A stretch of DNA of 64,000 nucleotides from NCBI GenBank assembly GCA_022844125.1, contig JALHMI010000016.1, positions 1 to 64,000 of the forward strand, written 5' to 3'. Below, one piece after another: positions 52,188 through 60,270 of the stretch (its first letter is position 1; the number at the start of each line of letters is the position of its first letter). The stretch comes from Pirellulales bacterium (lineage in GTDB: Bacteria; Planctomycetota; Planctomycetia; Pirellulales; PALSA-1355). Position numbers and translations under genes: made by a program. The notes beneath the pieces were generated by a model. It saw only the letters and a list, made by a program, of their open reading frames with translations, was not told where the DNA came from and searched no databases.

Positions 52188-55163
52188 ATGCAAGTCTCGA
52201 TCGATGACTTCTGGCAACTTCTGGCCGCGAGCGAGCTGCTTTCGTCCGCCCAGTGCGAGGCCCTCCGTAGCAGCTTCGCCCAGCTCAAAGGGGCGGGCCA
52301 GCGGGCCAGCGCCCCCCTCGCGGCCGAGTGGCTCGTCGCCGAGCGAAAGCTCACCCGCTATCAGGCCGACGTCCTGCTCTCCGGGCGCCCTGGGCCATTC
52401 GTGTTCGGCCCCTTCACGGTCGTCGACCGCCTTGCGCAGGGACGACTTGAGCGTGTGTTCCGCGCCAGCTACGAAGGCAATCAGCAGGTCATGTTTCTGC
52501 CGCTGGTGGAACTGACCAATGATCCTGACGAGTACGGGCAGTATGGCGAGCTGGCCACGCTGTGTGCGGCCGTGAAAAGCCCGCACGTCACGCGTACGTA
52601 TCGCGCCACAAGGCAGCGTGGCCAGGCCCTGGTTGTGTTCGAATCGCTCAGCGGCCAGACGCTGATCGAGGCCCTCGCCGGCAAACAGCTCCCGATTCCT
52701 ACCGCGTGCCAGCTCGCCGTACAGCTCGCGCTTGGGCTGGTGGCCATTCACGAACAACAACTGACGCACGGCAGCATCGCGCCGCAAAACGTCTGGGTCA
52801 CGCCACAAGGTTCGCTCAAGCTTCTACAGTTTCCGCTGGTCGCTCCCGCGGCCCGGGCTCGCGTGTTCGAGATGCCGCTCGCGGATTACGTCGCGCCCGA
52901 ATTGCTGGAACGCCGCGCGCTTCCCAATGCGTTGACCGACGTCTATTCGCTCGGCTGCCTGGTGTTTCAACTTCTCGCGGGCAGCCCTCCCTTCGCCGGC
53001 GGCGGACCGCGCGAAAAGTTCGTCCGGCATCGCGACGAGATTCCACAGCGTCTCGACGGGCTCGTTCCCAAGCTGCCTTACGACCTGGCAGAGATCGTTG
53101 ACGACATGCTGCAGAAAGATCCGCTGCTGCGCTGCCAGACGGCCAACGAAGCCGCGCAGATCCTGGCCCGCTTCGCCACGAGCGGCCGGGCCGCTCCGCC
53201 GCCGGGAAGCGCAGGTCTGATGCCCGGCTACGGCGCCTGGCAAGCCACTGCCTGGGCCGAACCGCCCAAGCAACCGGGCGCCGCGCCTGCTCCCACACCC
53301 AGGCAGCCGCCCGCCAAGACTCCCCTGGCCGGCGATCCCACCCCGACCACGCCGGCAATTGGCGAGACAACCAAACGTCCAGCGAGCCAGACCCGTCCTG
53401 CTCCCAAGTCGGCCGGTGCTCCTGTCATCAAAGTGGAACCGGACCCGCGCGTTGGCGCGACCTCGCCCGCACCTTCGATCGTCATCGACGTGCCTGACGA
53501 AGCGAAGCCGAACTCCGAAAATCGCGCGGGCGAAATGCCGTTCGTCGTCACGGATTCGGCCGGATCGACGGTGCGTTCCACTCGCAAGTCGTCGTCACCA
53601 CGCGGCGTCTGGTGGCTCGTCGGTGCGGCGGCCGCGGCCATGCTTGTCCTGGCGTTCGGCGTCGTCTGGTATCAAAACTCGAGTGAACAGCCAACCACTT
53701 CGACCACCAGTTCAACGCCTCCTCCGCCGATCGGCGAGAGCCCCGTAAACACCGAGCCCGCGGACGCAGCCGCGCCGCCCGTGGAAACGGCCACCGCGAA
53801 CCTCATCGAGGACGACGGCCGCACGCTGTGGGAGTCGCCGACCGATGGGGCGCCGCTCGAACTGCGCTATCTGCCCAGCGGCGCGCAGGTCATCTTTGTC
53901 TGGCGACCCTACCACCTATTGAATGACCCTGAGGGTCCCAAGATCATCGCCGCGCTTGGGCCCGCGGCAGAATCGCGGCTCGACCACCTGCACCGCACCA
54001 TGGGAGTTCCGCTAGCCGAGATCGAACAGCTTGTCGTGGCCTTTGCCGCTGATGAATCGCTCGCTCCGCGCGCGTCATATGTGGCAACTCTCGCGGGCGA
54101 TGCAGATCAGGCCGCGCTCGTCAAAGCCTGGGGCGATCCCGTGCCCGTCGAACACGCCGGCAAGCGATACTTCGAGCGCGACGGAACGGCGTTTTACTTG
54201 CCCGAGGGCGAAGCGCGCACCGTGGTTGTCAGCACCACGGCCTGGATGCGGGAAATCCTCGATCTTGATGGTCCGCCGCTCCTGCGCAGCAGCCTCGAAC
54301 AGTTGCTCGCCGCGAGCGACTCGCAGCGCAGCTTTACTCTGCTGGCCGTTCCCGGCTTCGTGTTCACCGATGGCAGCTCGCTGCTTGCCGGCCAGCTGGC
54401 CCCGCTGCTTGGCCCACTGCGAACCTTTCTCGGCCCCGACATCGAAGCCGTGTCGCTGAGCGCCAATCTTGACACCGACCTCTTCGTCGAGCTTCGCGCC
54501 CTAGCTCCGGTCGACCGCAAGCCGTCGGTCGTGCTGGGCGAGCTGCGCACGCGCTGGGAATCGCTGCCCGAACAGTTGGAAAGCCACTTCGCAGCGGTAC
54601 CGCCTCGGCCGCATGCCGCCGAAGTCCTCAAGCAGTTTCCGGCAATGCTCCGCGCAGCTCGCAACTACACGCGCAGCGGCCTCGATTCACGGCAGCTCGT
54701 GATGTCGGCCTACCTGCCCGGCGTGGCGGCCCATAACCTGCTGCTTGCCTCGGAGCTGGCGCTCTCCGAGCACGTTCCGCAATCAGCGTCGCTCGCCTCC
54801 GCCACCGCACCGACAAAGACGATCTCCGCCACCGAGGCCCTCAGCCGCAAGGTGACGCTCCGCTTCCCCCGCGAAACGCTCGAAGGAGCCCTCGGCATTC
54901 TAGCCCGCGAGATCGAGCTGCCGATTATTTTTCAGGGCAACGACCTGCAGCTCGAAGGCATCACGCGCAATCAATCGCTGAATGACTTCGAGGCCCGCCA
55001 GCAGCCAGCCGCCGAGGTTCTCGGCCAGCTGCTCATGCTGGCGAACCCCGACGGCAAGTTGGTCTACCAGGTGAAGACCGACGCCGCGGGCCGTTCTACG
55101 ATCTTCGTCACCACTCGCTCCGCGGTGAATCGCCGCGGCGAGCTACCGGCCGAAAGCTTCTAA
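52188..55163 (+). CDS. membrane-anchored pseudokinase (Ser/Thr kinase fold without catalytic residues)
   Basis: A 991-residue protein. Residues 1-65 are a short helical region (FWQLLAASELLSSAQCEAL...LTRYQADVLL) common at the front of planctomycete kinases. Residues about 74-350 have a Ser/Thr kinase fold, but the key residues are lost: the ATP-anchoring Lys region reads QVMFLPLVEL; HGSIAPQNVWV replaces HRDLKPxN; LLQFPLVAP replaces DFG. Structural motifs YVAPELL and TDVYSLGCLVFQLLAG are kept. A Pro/Thr-rich linker follows, then one membrane helix (about 472-496, WWLVGAAAAAMLVLAFGVVWY) and a large periplasmic part. The last ~100 residues (TLEGALGILAREIELPIIFQG) resemble secretin STN domains. 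ATG 52188 is used; the TTG at 52101 is not needed. Confidence 0.82.
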   Translation: MQVSIDDFWQLLAASELLSSAQCEALRSSFAQLKGAGQRASAPLAAEWLVAERKLTRYQADVLLSGRPGPFVFGPFTVVDRLAQGRLERVFRASYEGNQQVMFLPLVELTNDPDEYGQYGELATLCAAVKSPHVTRTYRATRQRGQALVVFESLSGQTLIEALAGKQLPIPTACQLAVQLALGLVAIHEQQLTHGSIAPQNVWVTPQGSLKLLQFPLVAPAARARVFEMPLADYVAPELLERRALPNALTDVYSLGCLVFQLLAGSPPFAGGGPREKFVRHRDEIPQRLDGLVPKLPYDLAEIVDDMLQKDPLLRCQTANEAAQILARFATSGRAAPPPGSAGLMPGYGAWQATAWAEPPKQPGAAPAPTPRQPPAKTPLAGDPTPTTPAIGETTKRPASQTRPAPKSAGAPVIKVEPDPRVGATSPAPSIVIDVPDEAKPNSENRAGEMPFVVTDSAGSTVRSTRKSSSPRGVWWLVGAAAAAMLVLAFGVVWYQNSSEQPTTSTTSSTPPPPIGESPVNTEPADAAAPPVETATANLIEDDGRTLWESPTDGAPLELRYLPSGAQVIFVWRPYHLLNDPEGPKIIAALGPAAESRLDHLHRTMGVPLAEIEQLVVAFAADESLAPRASYVATLAGDADQAALVKAWGDPVPVEHAGKRYFERDGTAFYLPEGEARTVVVSTTAWMREILDLDGPPLLRSSLEQLLAASDSQRSFTLLAVPGFVFTDGSSLLAGQLAPLLGPLRTFLGPDIEAVSLSANLDTDLFVELRALAPVDRKPSVVLGELRTRWESLPEQLESHFAAVPPRPHAAEVLKQFPAMLRAARNYTRSGLDSRQLVMSAYLPGVAAHNLLLASELALSEHVPQSASLASATAPTKTISATEALSRKVTLRFPRETLEGALGILAREIELPIIFQGNDLQLEGITRNQSLNDFEARQQPAAEVLGQLLMLANPDGKLVYQVKTDAAGRSTIFVTTRSAVNRRGELPAESF

Positions 55164-55345
55164 CTGGGCCCACTCGGCCGAAAAAGGCCGCAAAATCGCT
55201 AGCATCCACCGATGGACACCGCCGCGGACACTATACTGGAGACTCAAGGAAACACCCGTCGCAGCAGTTTCGTCCGCCCGCGCGTCAGGCACAACGCGAA
55301 TAGCGCGGATCACCGCACTCCAATCCAAGAGCGGACCACACGCCC

Positions 55346-56614
55346 GTGGAACTCTTCGCCATCCACTGCACGACATGCAAGGCGCGACTGATCGTCAAGG
55401 ACGAATCGGTCATCGGGGACATTCTGTCCTGCCCCAAGTGTCACAGCATGGTGCAAATTGTGCCGCCGCCCGGTTGGAGTTCTCCAAGCGTATCGCAGCA
55501 GCCCGCGCTCGCCGCGAAGCCCACGCCCGCGCCGACGGCGAAGAGGGTTCCCGCAAAAGCCGCTCCCACGAACGCAGCCGTAGCGCCCGCGAAGATGCAC
55601 GCCACGCCACCCTCCATCGCCGCATCGCTCGCGCCCCCGGCACTTCCGCCGCGCGTGAGCACCTCGGTCGCGGCAGCCGCAATCGACACGCCTGCTGCGC
55701 CCGTCGATGTCACCAGCGTGCCGAGTGGCGAGCCGGCTGCCGAGATCGTTGCTGCTGGCAAGCCGCGCGACTGGACGCACATCGCAGCCGGCATTGGCGG
55801 CGGAGTCTTGCTGGGGGCAATCGGCTGGCTCGTCATCTGGCTTGCGTCGCCAGATGAAGTCAGCGTGGCGTCGACACCAACCGCAACCGCGCAAGGTGCC
55901 GCGCCGGAAGAAACACCAGCACCGAGCGCCGCGGCGCGAGTCCCTGCGGACAAACCACCTGCGCCGGTAGCTCCCACCACCGAAGCGCAGCCGCTGCCGA
56001 CTGCCACCGACGCGGTAACTTCCGAATCACTACCCGCGGGCATTCCCGTCGCGGACCTGCCGACCAGTGTCGAACCAACCGAGGAACCGGCCGCGGACGC
56101 AGCGCTCGCCGAACGACCTTCCACGCCGACGACGGATCCTCAGCCCGAACTGAAACTTGATCCGGTTGCGCCGCAGCCCGCCGCACCGACGGATGCTGAT
56201 CCGGCCGCCGATTCGCTCGGCGAAGCAGCCGCCGATGACGAACCAGCCGGCAACACCGACGCCCAACCGGCCACCGACGAAAACCTTCCCGCGGTTGTTG
56301 ACGCTTCGCCTGGCGAACCCGCGCCGCTGCCGGTCGCCGAGATCCAGCGGCGTCTGGGCGTAGGCATCTCACGCGTCGACTTCAGCGGCGTGCCGCTGGG
56401 GCATCTGGCTGCTTTTCTGAGCGATGTCAGTGGCGCGCGCGTCGTGCTCGACGAAACCTCGCTCGCCAGGTCGGGCAAAGGTCGCAAGACGCCCGTGACT
56501 GTGAAGCTCACCGGCGGCACCGCACTCGCCATTCTCGAAGCCGCCGCCGAACAGGCAGGGCTCGACTACAAGATCGAGCCCGACCGGATCACGCTTTCGG
56601 GGCGCGGCCCGTAG
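55346..56614 (+). CDS. zinc-ribbon, single-pass membrane protein with C-terminal STN-like domain
   Basis: A 422-residue protein. Cys8-x2-Cys11 and Cys29-x2-Cys32 (HCTTCKARL, LSCPKCHSM) form a zinc ribbon. An Ala/Pro-rich linker follows, then one membrane helix (about 145-168, GGGVLLGAIGWLVIWLA), a long Pro/Ala/Thr/Glu-rich stalk to about 330, and a final ~85-residue domain (ISRVDFSGVPLGHLAAFLSDVSGARVVLDETSL, two pieces) resembling the STN-like end of the preceding pseudokinase. The start is GTG at 55346, because the zinc ribbon begins at once. A TATACT box lies at 55232-55237. It probably works with the upstream gene in envelope signalling; that is inference. Confidence 0.75.
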   Translation: MELFAIHCTTCKARLIVKDESVIGDILSCPKCHSMVQIVPPPGWSSPSVSQQPALAAKPTPAPTAKRVPAKAAPTNAAVAPAKMHATPPSIAASLAPPALPPRVSTSVAAAAIDTPAAPVDVTSVPSGEPAAEIVAAGKPRDWTHIAAGIGGGVLLGAIGWLVIWLASPDEVSVASTPTATAQGAAPEETPAPSAAARVPADKPPAPVAPTTEAQPLPTATDAVTSESLPAGIPVADLPTSVEPTEEPAADAALAERPSTPTTDPQPELKLDPVAPQPAAPTDADPAADSLGEAAADDEPAGNTDAQPATDENLPAVVDASPGEPAPLPVAEIQRRLGVGISRVDFSGVPLGHLAAFLSDVSGARVVLDETSLARSGKGRKTPVTVKLTGGTALAILEAAAEQAGLDYKIEPDRITLSGRGP

Positions 56615-56824
56615 CGCCTCGCCGCTCGCTGCGGCCCCCAGTCAGTTCTTGTGCAATACGCCTCCGGCGTGCGCACTCCGCTTGGGATTGGTCCTCTGGG
56701 GGCGATCGGATAAGTTGGGCCGTAACCAATCGCTCGCCTGTGCGTGGCTCGCGCCGGGCACAGCTTCTCACTTCGACTTCTCGCGGCGCTGGCCTGTTAA
56801 GGGCCAAGAACGGATGCCCTCGCG

Positions 56825-58579
56825 ATGCACAACATCGACCTGATTCTCACACTCACGACCGGCCTGGCGATTGCGCTGGTGCTCGGCTACATCACCCATC
56901 GCCTCGGGCTTTCGCCGATCGTGGGCTACCTGCTTGCAGGACTCGTCGTCAGTCCGCAAACGCCCGGCCTCGTGGCCGATCAGGGCATTGCCGAACAGCT
57001 CGCCGAAGTCGGGGTGATCCTATTGATGTTTGGCGTGGGGCTCGAGTTTCACCTGAACGAACTGCTGGCCGTGCGCAAAGTGGCCATTCCCGGCGCGGCC
57101 GTCCAGTGCACCGTAGCCACGCTGCTCGGCGTGCTGGCCGCGCATTACTTCTTCGATTGGAGCTGGTCGGCCGGCTTGATCTTCGGCCTCGCCATTTCCG
57201 TGGCCAGCACGGTCGTGCTCTTGCGCGTGCTCACCGACAACCGCGACCTGCACACGCCCACCGGCCACATCGCGGTGGGCTGGCTGGTGGTCGAAGATCT
57301 GTTCACGGTCCTGGTGCTCGTGCTACTGCCGGCGATGTTCGGCGGCGGCCCACAAGCCAGCGGTCCGCTCTGGCTCGCCCTTGTTGTCGCGCTGGTGAAG
57401 GTCTCCGCACTTGTCGCCGCCGTATTCGTGATCGGCGGGCGGGTCGTGCCGTGGCTGCTGCATCGCGTCGCGCTCACCCAATCGCGCGAGCTGTTCACGC
57501 TCACCGTGCTGGTCGTGGCGCTGGGGATCGCGGTGGGTTCGGCCACCGTGTTCGGAGTCTCCATGGCCCTGGGCGCCTTCCTGGCCGGCATGATCGTCGG
57601 CCGGAGCGACTTCAGCCTTCGCGCAGCGACCGAGGCCCTGCCCATGCGCGACGCCTTCGCCGTGCTGTTCTTCGTCTCGGTCGGCATGCTGCTCAACCCC
57701 AAGACCGTCTTCGATTCGCCCGGCCTGATCGCCATCACGATGGCGATCATCCTCGTGGGCAAGCCGCTGGCGGCCTGGGTCATCGTGGTCCTGATGGGAT
57801 ATCCGTTCAAAGCGGCCCTGGGCGTCGCCGTGGCGCTGGCCCAGATCGGCGAATTCTCGTTCATCGTGGCGACGGTGGGTCGCGATCTGGAACTCTTGCC
57901 GCCCGAGGGCACCCAGGCGCTCGTGGCCGCGGCCATCCTGTCCATTTCCATCAACCCCCTGCTGTACCGCGCCGTCGATCCGATCTCGTTCTGGGTCCTG
58001 CAGAACGAACGGCTGCGCGAGTGGTTCAAGCCACGCCGCCGGCTGGCCGACAAGCAGGAGGAAGACGACGAGCCATCGCCCTATCGCACGGTCATCGTCG
58101 GCTACGGGCCAATCGGCCGGACGCTGGTGCGGCTGCTGCGTGAGAACGAAGTAGAGCCGAGCGTCATCGATCTGAATTTCGAGGCCGTGCAAACTGCCAA
58201 GAGCCAGGGTATTCCGGCCATCTATGGCGATGCCATGCAGCCCAACATCCTGCGTGAAGCCGAGACCCATCTCGCCGGCACGCTCATCCTGAGCTCCTCG
58301 AACATGCATGGCATTGCCGAAGTTACACGGCTGGCCCGCCGACTGAACCCCAAGATCCGCGTGCTCGCGCGCGTCGGCTACGTCAGCGAGTTACGGACCG
58401 TGAAGCAGGCTGGCGCGGACATGGTTTTCTCCGGCGAAGGCGAAGTCGCCCTGGCCATGACGGCTGCGGTGCTTCAGGAACTCGGCGCCAGCGGCGAACA
58501 AATCGATCGCGAGCGCGCCCGCGTCCGCAAAGAACTGACCGAAGTGCAAAACGTCAGCCAGACGGCCAGCGCGAGTTGA
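56825..58579 (+). CDS. KefB/YbaL-type monovalent cation:proton antiporter with RCK (TrkA-N) domain
   Basis: A 584-residue CPA2 transporter. Residues about 5-390 hold the membrane part: ALVLGYITHRLGLSPIVGYLLAGLVV, LLMFGVGLEFHLNEL, SVASTVVLLRVL, HIAVGWLVVEDLFTVLVLV with the conserved Glu-Asp pair, FLAGMIVG, ALAQIGEFSFIVATVG. Residues about 415-540 are the NAD-binding RCK domain (RTVIVGYGPIGRTLVRLLRENE, GIPAIYGDAMQPNIL). It exports K+ (or Na+) against protons, gated by nucleotide, as in glutathione-regulated Kef or YbaL. No kefF or kefG partner is adjacent. The C-terminal tail is Glu/Arg-rich. The ATG is at 56825. Confidence 0.92.
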   Translation: MHNIDLILTLTTGLAIALVLGYITHRLGLSPIVGYLLAGLVVSPQTPGLVADQGIAEQLAEVGVILLMFGVGLEFHLNELLAVRKVAIPGAAVQCTVATLLGVLAAHYFFDWSWSAGLIFGLAISVASTVVLLRVLTDNRDLHTPTGHIAVGWLVVEDLFTVLVLVLLPAMFGGGPQASGPLWLALVVALVKVSALVAAVFVIGGRVVPWLLHRVALTQSRELFTLTVLVVALGIAVGSATVFGVSMALGAFLAGMIVGRSDFSLRAATEALPMRDAFAVLFFVSVGMLLNPKTVFDSPGLIAITMAIILVGKPLAAWVIVVLMGYPFKAALGVAVALAQIGEFSFIVATVGRDLELLPPEGTQALVAAAILSISINPLLYRAVDPISFWVLQNERLREWFKPRRRLADKQEEDDEPSPYRTVIVGYGPIGRTLVRLLRENEVEPSVIDLNFEAVQTAKSQGIPAIYGDAMQPNILREAETHLAGTLILSSSNMHGIAEVTRLARRLNPKIRVLARVGYVSELRTVKQAGADMVFSGEGEVALAMTAAVLQELGASGEQIDRERARVRKELTEVQNVSQTASAS

Positions 58580-58656
58580 GCGACAACGCAGTGTTGTAGG
58601 GGGGGATACTGGCCCGAATCGTAAGCTGTCCGGGGCAGTCAACGGAAGGGTGCCAC

Positions 58657-58683
58657 AGGTGGCCGCGTCGCGGCTCACCTGTG
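58657..58683. repeat. isolated copy of the AGGTGGCCGCGTCGCGG repeat
   Basis: Identical at all 27 positions to the left end of the MITE-like element at 3045-3071. It is itself partly palindromic (AGGTG...CACCT; GCCGCG/CGCGGC). It lies in the gap between the convergent antiporter and aroF genes. Confidence 0.75.
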
Positions 58684-58787
58684 CGCGACACATATCCACC
58701 GTCGCTGACGCCGAAAGTATCTGCCTGATAATACAACGCGACCCGCGCAACTTGGCGCCTCAGTCAAAAAACACATCGACAACAATA

Positions 58788-58820
58788 GGGCCGCGTACTT
58801 CATTTCGAAGCACGCGGCCC
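58788..58820 (-). terminator. hairpin terminator of aroF
   Basis: Arms GGGCCGCGT (58788-58796) and ACGCGGCCC (58812-58820) enclose an inner CTTC/GAAG stem with one A-C mismatch, 49 bases after the aroF stop. On the minus strand it is followed by TATTGTTGT, a modest U-rich tract. Confidence 0.6.
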
Positions 58821-58868
58821 TCAGAAAAATCCACTTGCCGTTCCGTACAGGACAGTCCTCTAGCAGCT

Positions 58869-59882
58869 TTACATCTTCTGTCCCAGCGCCCCGGCCACCT
58901 TGCGGCACATCTCCATCGTCGCCGCGAACTGCTCGAAGTTCAGCGACTGGTAACCATCGGACATCGCCCGTTCCGGATCGGGATGCACTTCCAGGATCAA
59001 GCCGTCCGCGCCGGCGGCCACACTCGCCGCGGCCATCTGCGGCACCAGGTAGGTGTGGCCCGTGCCGTGGCTCGGATCGACCACCACCGGCAAGTGCGTC
59101 TTGGCGTGCAGGTAGACCACCGTCGCCAGCGGGAGCGTGAACCGGGTATGCGTCTCGAACGTGCGAATCCCGCGCTCGCAGAGCATCACGTTCGGGTTGC
59201 CGCCGTTCAGGATATATTCGGCCGCGAGCAGCAGCTCGTCGATCGTGGCGCTGGGGCCGCGCTTCAGCAGCACGGGCCGATCGGTCGCGCCGACCGCCTC
59301 CAGCAGGCGGTAGTTCTGCATGTTCCGCGCGCCAATCTGCAGCACGTCCGCATACTTCGCCACCAGCGGCACGTCTTCGCTGGCCACAACTTCGGTCACC
59401 ACGGCCAGGCCCGTCGCATCGCGCGCCGCGGCCAAGAGCTTCAGGCCGTCTTCCTTCATCCCCTGGAAACTGTAGGGGCTCGTGCGCGGCTTGAACGCTC
59501 CGCCGCGCAGCGCCGTCGCGCCGGCCTTCTTCACCGCCCGCGCACATTGCAGAATCTGCTCTTCGCTCTCCACCGAACACGGACCGGCAATCACGCCGAT
59601 CGTCCCCGCGCCCACCGTCAGGCTGCCGGCCTTGATCTGGGTCGGCTCGGGCTTCAGTTCCAGGCTGGCCCGTTTGTAGGGCGCGAGGATCGGCATCACC
59701 TCGGCCACGCCCGGGCCGCTCTCGAGCGATTCCTTGTGCGTCTTGCGATCGTCGCCGACCGCGGCGATCACCGTCCGCTCGGTGCCGACAATCACATGCG
59801 CCTTGAGGCCCAGCGATTCGATTCGCTGGACCATATGGTTGACGTCGGCGGGCGTCGCTTCTTTCTTCATCACCACGATCAC
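58869..59882 (-). CDS. aroF: 3-deoxy-7-phosphoheptulonate (DAHP) synthase, type I-beta with N-terminal regulatory domain
   Basis: A 337-residue enzyme that condenses PEP and erythrose-4-P, the first step of aromatic amino-acid synthesis. Residues about 1-70 are the ferredoxin-like (FL) domain ([39 protein letters not shown]) that mediates Tyr/Phe feedback inhibition in the Thermotoga enzyme. The barrel follows: [69 protein letters not shown] with metal ligands. The start is GTG at 59882, with GGAGAC seven bases upstream. A leader peptide and attenuator precede it. Confidence 0.97.
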   Translation of the reverse strand: MIVVMKKEATPADVNHMVQRIESLGLKAHVIVGTERTVIAAVGDDRKTHKESLESGPGVAEVMPILAPYKRASLELKPEPTQIKAGSLTVGAGTIGVIAGPCSVESEEQILQCARAVKKAGATALRGGAFKPRTSPYSFQGMKEDGLKLLAAARDATGLAVVTEVVASEDVPLVAKYADVLQIGARNMQNYRLLEAVGATDRPVLLKRGPSATIDELLLAAEYILNGGNPNVMLCERGIRTFETHTRFTLPLATVVYLHAKTHLPVVVDPSHGTGHTYLVPQMAAASVAAGADGLILEVHPDPERAMSDGYQSLNFEQFAATMEMCRKVAGALGQKM

Positions 59883-59969
59883 GATAAGTCTCCAGTCACA
59901 AGTAGAAGGTTGATTGGCTTGGCAGAAGCGATCCCAGTTGGTAACCGTCAGGACTCATCCCGGAGCAAC

Positions 59970-60006
59970 AAAAAAAGCCCCGAGACTTCTGGTGAGTCTC
60001 GGGGCC
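59970..60006 (-). terminator. attenuator terminator in the aroF leader
   Basis: A perfect 11-bp stem in the leader RNA: AGTCTCGGGGC (coordinates 60005-59995 read as complement) with its partner at 59987-59977. The loop has 7 bases and seven uridines follow (59976-59970). It ends 88 bases before the aroF start, so it would stop transcription before the gene. Its 5' arm (59993-60006) can pair instead with 60051-60064. Confidence 0.92.
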
Positions 60007-60035
60007 TTTGTTCGTCGCTTCCTCAGGATGGAATC

Positions 60036-60110
60036 TTACGTTCCTCCTCCGGCCCCGCGACTCAGCGGGCTAAAAAAGAACCAATAATACGCGCGGAGGA
60101 AGTTGTTCAT
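60036..60110 (-). CDS. aroF leader peptide rich in Tyr, Trp and Phe
   Basis: A 24-codon ORF with ATG at 60110-60108 and TAA at 60038-60036. It begins MNNFLRA and then has Tyr-Tyr-Trp-Phe-Phe-Phe (codons 8-13, 60089-60072), then SPLSRGAGGGT. All three aromatic amino acids are tested by six consecutive codons, plus a Phe at codon 4. It is followed after 30 bases by a strong terminator and then by aroF, whose product starts aromatic amino-acid synthesis. Position and composition match trp/phe-type leader peptides. The ribosome-binding site is weak (GGA five bases upstream); a possible promoter places the transcript start very near the ATG, so it may be translated leaderless. Too short for standard gene finders. 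Confidence 0.88.
   Translation of the reverse strand: MNNFLRAYYWFFFSPLSRGAGGGT
60051..60064 (-). promoter_or_regulatory. antiterminator strand within the aroF leader ORF
   Basis: In the RNA this reads UGAGUCGCGGGGCC. It pairs with the 5' arm of the terminator and the bases beside it, GGCCCCGAGACUCA (60006-59993), at 13 of 14 positions with one G-A mismatch, longer than the terminator stem itself. It lies over codons 16-20 of the leader ORF. A ribosome stalled at the Tyr-Tyr-Trp-Phe codons would leave it free, and a ribosome reaching the stop codon would cover part of it. Confidence 0.85.
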
Positions 60111-60116
60111 GTCCGT

Positions 60117-60145
60117 ATTCTGGCTTGCGGCCTCCGGCATTTCAA
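60117..60145 (-). promoter_or_regulatory. candidate promoter of the aroF leader
   Basis: On the minus strand TTGAAA (60145-60140), a 17-base spacer and CAGAAT (60122-60117) place the start of transcription at or next to the leader ATG. The -10 match is 4 of 6. Confidence 0.35.
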
Positions 60146-60190
60146 GAGCGTGAGATTGTGCCCGGCAGCATTTTCCGCCGGCTCCATCAA

Positions 60191-60247
60191 AACCCGAAGC
60201 GTGAGCGAGACCTGCCTACGCTGCTCGCCTCGCTCGCGCATCGGGTT
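60191..60247. repeat. palindromic repeat of the AACCCG-AGCGTGAGCGAG family
   Basis: AACCCGAAGCGTGAGCGAG (60191-60209) is followed by the imperfect inverted arm CTCGCTCGCGCATCGGGTT (60229-60247). It is the same family as the copy at 24889-24946. It lies just after the stop of the lipoprotein gene at 60271 and upstream of the aroF promoter region, so it may end the upstream transcript. Confidence 0.7.
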
Positions 60248-60270
60248 AGGAGAATCTCGCTGATCAGGCG

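Noticed and set aside
52188-53200. Active Ser/Thr kinase
   Set aside because: The ATP-binding Lys, the HRD Asp and the DFG motif are all replaced, so it is called a pseudokinase.
56740-58143. 467-codon open frame on the plus strand
   Set aside because: It is out of frame with the antiporter gene at 56825-58579, Arg/Gly/Ala-rich and without motifs.
59883-60270. T-box or other tRNA-sensing riboswitch in front of aroF
   Set aside because: No T-box sequence was seen, while a leader ORF with aromatic codons and competing hairpins explains the terminator fully.
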